DNA from: Bacillota bacterium
GTDB taxonomy: Bacteria > Bacillota > Sulfobacillia > Sulfobacillales > Sulfobacillaceae
DNA length: 17,309 nt
Direction of reading: 5' to 3'
Assembly: GCA_023381095.1 (NCBI GenBank)
Contig: JAMCTO010000253.1
Location: forward strand, 1 to 17,309
The position numbers and the translations under genes are program-made. This document shows, piece after piece, positions 14,662 through 17,309 of this stretch (position 1 is the first letter of the stretch; every line of letters starts with the position of its first letter). Below the pieces are notes generated by a model. That model saw nothing but the letters and a program-made list of their open reading frames with translations. It did no database searches and had not been told where the DNA came from.

Positions 14662-15510
14662 ATGTATATTAAAAAAGTTGCGGTAGTAGGAGCGGGCACG
14701 ATGGGGGCTGATATTTGCTACACCATCGCCATGGCAGGTATCCCGGTGGTCATAAGAGACGTCAGTAATGAACAGTTAGACCATGCCCGGCAGCATATTC
14801 AGGAGTTGTTTCAAGGACGGGTGGCACGGAACAAAATGAGTCCGGCGGATGTAGAAGACCGGATGAATTTTATTACCTTTAGCGGAGATCTTGATGATCT
14901 GGATGGCGTCACTTTGGCAATTGAAGCGGTAACCGAGAAAATGGCCGTCAAAGAGGCGGTATTTCGTGAGTTAGATCAGGTTTTGTCCCCTTTATCCGTG
15001 ATAGTGTCCAATACATCGGCCTTAAGTATTAGTCACTTGGCGACAGTCACATCAAGGCCAACGCGTGTGGCCGGCATGCACTTCTTCTATCCGGCCCATA
15101 TGATGAAATTGGTTGAAGTGATTGCCGGAGACCAAACCAGTTCTGAAACCGTGGAAGCGGTAATGAGACTAGCGGAAGAAATTCGCAAGATTCCGGTGAA
15201 GGTCAAAGAGTGTCCGGGTTTTGTGGTGAACCGCATATTGATGTCCTCGATGGCCGAAGTTTTGCGATATAAAGAAGAACATCAACTGGAAGCGGCCAGC
15301 ATCGATCAAGTCATCACCCAAAACAAATTAGCCCCGATGGGGCCATTTATGCTCGCTGATGCATTGGGATTGGATGTCGCGTTGGAAGTGGCGAACACGC
15401 TGTATCAGTCATTAGGCGATCGATTCAAACCTAGTCGTGAACTGGAGCAACTAGTGGCTGAAGGGCATCTGGGAATGAAGACCGGTCAAGGTTTTTACTC
15501 ATACCGGTAA
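14662..15510 (+). CDS. 3-hydroxyacyl-CoA (3-hydroxybutyryl-CoA) dehydrogenase
   Basis: A 282-residue NAD(P)-dependent dehydrogenase that oxidises 3-hydroxyacyl-CoA to 3-ketoacyl-CoA or the reverse. The Rossmann motif is GAGTMG (10-15). The catalytic set is complete: Ser119 (SNTSALS), His140 (GMHFFYP), Glu152 (LVEVI) and Asn190 (GFVVNRIL). The C-terminal helical domain ends with LGMKTGQGFYSY. Length fits single-domain HBD/PaaH enzymes. Start ATG 14662 has AAAGGAG upstream. It is first in an operon with an extra dehydrogenase C-terminal domain, an enoyl-CoA hydratase and an acyl-CoA synthetase, pointing to beta-oxidation or a related acyl-CoA pathway. Confidence 0.93.
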   Translation: MYIKKVAVVGAGTMGADICYTIAMAGIPVVIRDVSNEQLDHARQHIQELFQGRVARNKMSPADVEDRMNFITFSGDLDDLDGVTLAIEAVTEKMAVKEAVFRELDQVLSPLSVIVSNTSALSISHLATVTSRPTRVAGMHFFYPAHMMKLVEVIAGDQTSSETVEAVMRLAEEIRKIPVKVKECPGFVVNRILMSSMAEVLRYKEEHQLEAASIDQVITQNKLAPMGPFMLADALGLDVALEVANTLYQSLGDRFKPSRELEQLVAEGHLGMKTGQGFYSYR

Positions 15511-15530
15511 AAAGAGGGGAGGAACGAACA

Positions 15531-15839
15531 GTGGCACAAGAGTGGGAAAGCGAATTGCTAACCCGATTTCAGTTGGCGACATTTTTAGAAGCGGTAAGGC
15601 TGCACGATGAGGGAATTGCCAGTGCGGAAGACATTGATATTGCCATGCGCGCTGGCGCTGGACTTCCTAAAGGTCCTTTTGCCTGGGCTGACAAAGCCGG
15701 ACTGGATATGATTTTGGGGCAATTGCAGGAACTTACTCAGGCAGGCAACCCAAATTTTGCTCCACCAGAATCTCTGGTGGATAAAGTGGCACGCGGACAA
15801 CTGGGCGATAAATCCAAACGAGGCTACTTAAGTCATTAA
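15531..15839 (+). CDS. Stand-alone 3-hydroxyacyl-CoA dehydrogenase C-terminal domain
   Basis: A 102-residue protein consisting only of a 3HCDH C-terminal-type helical domain. RFQLATFLEAVRLHDEGIASAEDIDIAMRAG is followed by GLPKGPFAWADKAGLDMIL and the terminal DKSKRGYLSH, which parallels MKTGQGFYSY at the end of the preceding enzyme. There is no Rossmann domain, so it cannot be a dehydrogenase alone. Start GTG 15531 has GGGGAGG upstream, and the gene follows its neighbour by 20 bp. In bifunctional FadB-type enzymes this domain is duplicated; here the second copy seems to be a separate subunit that may complete the dimer or the active site. That is inference. Confidence 0.83.
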   Translation: MAQEWESELLTRFQLATFLEAVRLHDEGIASAEDIDIAMRAGAGLPKGPFAWADKAGLDMILGQLQELTQAGNPNFAPPESLVDKVARGQLGDKSKRGYLSH

Positions 15840-15856
15840 ACAGGGAGGAATCTCGA

Positions 15857-16615
15857 ATGGCAGTTATTGAGGTGGAACAGCGCGATCGGGTGGAGATTTG
15901 GACCCTGAACCATCCACCAGTCAATGCCATCAGTATGGATGTTTTAACTGAATTGGAAACGCTTTTGAATCAGGTGTCCAGTAATGATGACATCAATGCG
16001 GTGGTCATTACCGGAACTGGCTACACGTTTGCGGCGGGGGCGGATCTAGCTGGCTTTATGAAACTAGGAGGCCAATTGCCGGAGTTTCTTCGTAAGGGCG
16101 CTCAAATATTTGGCCAACTAGAAGAGTTGCCCAAACCTGTGGTGGCGGCAGTCAATGGGATTGCCTTTGGCGGCGGAAACGAGTTGGCGATGGCCGCAGA
16201 TATTCGCATTGCTTCCACCAAAGCGAGATTTGGACAACCAGAGGTCAATTTAGGCATCATTCCGGGTTGGGGAGGTACGGTGAGAATGCCCCGGCTCATT
16301 GGGCGCTCCAGAGCTGCACACCTGTTATTGACTGGAGACGCGATTGACGCATCCGAGGCCTACCGCATTGGTCTGGTGGCACAAGTAGTGGAACCCGCAT
16401 TGCTGTTGGAATACGCGGTGAATCACGCTGATCGACTGGCGAGTTTGCCGCCTCTAGCTCTCGGTGCCATCAAGCGCTTGCTTTCGGATGAGGATCTGGA
16501 AGGGGCCCAGGCGCGGGAGACGGCGGAAATTTTGCACTTAATGACCACGCAGGATGCCATGGAAGGTGTGATGGCATTTATGCAAAAACGTCGGCCACGA
16601 TTTCGGGGGAAGTAA
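15857..16615 (+). CDS. Enoyl-CoA hydratase/isomerase family protein
   Basis: A 252-residue crotonase-fold enzyme, most likely adding water to trans-2-enoyl-CoA. The first oxyanion-hole segment is FAAGADL (58-64) and the second AFGGGNELAMAADI (103-116). The two catalytic glutamates of true hydratases are present: Glu109 (GGGNEL) and Glu129 (FGQPEVNLGIIPG), 20 residues apart as in mitochondrial hydratase (144/164). Start ATG 15857 has GGGAGG upstream. The gene lies 17 bp after the small dehydrogenase-domain gene and 2 bp before the acyl-CoA synthetase gene, so it belongs to the operon. Confidence 0.92.
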   Translation: MAVIEVEQRDRVEIWTLNHPPVNAISMDVLTELETLLNQVSSNDDINAVVITGTGYTFAAGADLAGFMKLGGQLPEFLRKGAQIFGQLEELPKPVVAAVNGIAFGGGNELAMAADIRIASTKARFGQPEVNLGIIPGWGGTVRMPRLIGRSRAAHLLLTGDAIDASEAYRIGLVAQVVEPALLLEYAVNHADRLASLPPLALGAIKRLLSDEDLEGAQARETAEILHLMTTQDAMEGVMAFMQKRRPRFRGK

Positions 16616-16617
16616 CC

Positions 16618-17309
16618 ATGAACACCAAACCCTGGCTGCAGTTTTACGATGATGTGCCTCATGACCTGAAAGAGGCGCCACAGCCCTTGTATCAGATCCT
16701 CGAAGGGAAGCCACCACAGCAAGTGGCCTTAATTTTTGAAAAACAAACCCGGACCTATGGAGAACTTTGGGAAAACAGCGGGAGGATCGCTAAGGCACTA
16801 GCTAACATCGGCATTCACAAAGGCGATCGTGTCGCCCTACTGTTGCCTAATTGTTTTGCTTTTGTGGAGATCTATTATGGAGTCTTGCGCCGTGGCGCCA
16901 TGGTGGTTGCTTTAAATCCGCTCTATACCCCTGCGGAATTGGCGGTCTTGTTGTTGGACGCAGCGCCTAAGGCATTGGTGGTACCCACCCAGGCAGTATC
17001 TCAACTTCCGCCCGGATTGCCGTTTCCGGTGATTTTTGCCGACATCGCCAACGATGGAAAGAAAGAACACGAGGCTAGTGCGGGATACCCAGGTTCGCTC
17101 TGCCTTTCCGACTGGTTAGCAACAGATCAAGGGCCGGATCCGATCGAAATTGACCCAACACAGGATGTCGCTGTGCTGCAATACACCGGGGGGACCACGG
17201 GAACTCCCAAGGGTGCGATGCTCACCCATTGGAATTTATTTGCCAACGCCCTCCAGTCTCGCTGGTGGATGCAACATTTGTTGTCCAACAGTCAAGATAC
17301 GGTACTTTT
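16618..17309 (+). CDS. Acyl-CoA synthetase (AMP-forming), 3' end beyond window
   Basis: The first 230 codons of an ANL-superfamily adenylate-forming enzyme, probably a long-chain fatty acid-CoA ligase that activates the substrate for the operon's beta-oxidation enzymes. The N-terminal region has YGELWENSGRIAKALANIGIHKGDRVALLLPNC. The ATP/AMP-binding P-loop is YTGGTTGTPKGAM near residues 188-200, followed by LTHWNLFANA. The frame stays open to the last base, so the C-terminal half and the catalytic Lys are not seen. Start ATG 16618 follows the hydratase stop by 2 bp, with GGGGGAAG overlapping that gene's end. Confidence 0.92.
   Translation, partial: MNTKPWLQFYDDVPHDLKEAPQPLYQILEGKPPQQVALIFEKQTRTYGELWENSGRIAKALANIGIHKGDRVALLLPNCFAFVEIYYGVLRRGAMVVALNPLYTPAELAVLLLDAAPKALVVPTQAVSQLPPGLPFPVIFADIANDGKKEHEASAGYPGSLCLSDWLATDQGPDPIEIDPTQDVAVLQYTGGTTGTPKGAMLTHWNLFANALQSRWWMQHLLSNSQDTVL

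Noticed and set aside
1..17309. CRISPR arrays, rRNA, tRNA, intact insertion sequences
   Set aside because: No regularly spaced repeats, no structural RNA gene and no transposase or matching terminal inverted repeats were seen on either strand.

Overview
The window reads as chromosomal DNA of a moderate-GC, Gram-positive-type bacterium. Almost every gene has a strong Shine-Dalgarno, GTG and TTG starts are common, and genes are tightly packed. The combination of an ArsB arsenite pump, fluoride-stress genes and a fatty-acid degradation operon would fit an acidophilic Firmicute such as Sulfobacillus. That assignment is inference from gene content only.

Layout. Bases 1-433 hold a short, possibly broken minus-strand reading frame with a subtilase-like motif. 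434-3118 (+) is a two-gene arsenic-type operon: an ArsB pump and a CoA-disulfide-reductase-like flavoprotein. 3354-4007 (+) encodes a pRiA4b ORF-3-like protein with two zinc-binding motifs, followed by a hairpin and about 400 bp without a recognisable gene. 4458-12961 (-) is the most interesting part, two consecutive transcription units that each begin with a fluoride (crcB-type) riboswitch joined to an intrinsic terminator. The first (aptamer 12840-12900) leads family I inorganic pyrophosphatase, enolase, an MFS transporter, a tryptophan-rich unknown protein and a small HAD phosphatase. The second (aptamer 7588-7650) leads two overlapping genes for MutS-like ATPases that lack mismatch-recognition domains. 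12962-14428 (-) carries a hotdog thioesterase, an IscA-type Fe-S protein with its own promoter and terminator, and a MarR regulator. 14662-17309 (+) is a fatty-acid/acyl-CoA operon (3-hydroxyacyl-CoA dehydrogenase, a stand-alone dehydrogenase C-terminal domain, enoyl-CoA hydratase, and an acyl-CoA synthetase cut by the window end). It is divergent from the MarR gene and has a leader with a likely attenuator.

How it fits together. Pyrophosphatase and enolase are classic fluoride-inhibited enzymes. Placing extra copies under a fluoride-induced riboswitch suggests a target-replacement response, with the MFS protein, HAD phosphatase, Trp-rich protein and MutS-like pair as accessory members. No CrcB/Fluc or CLC-F exporter is visible in the window. 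The riboswitch calls rest on the loop ATGGTGTT, a pseudoknot pairing that is mutually exclusive with the terminator stem, and compensatory differences between the two copies. All were read by eye without a covariance-model search.
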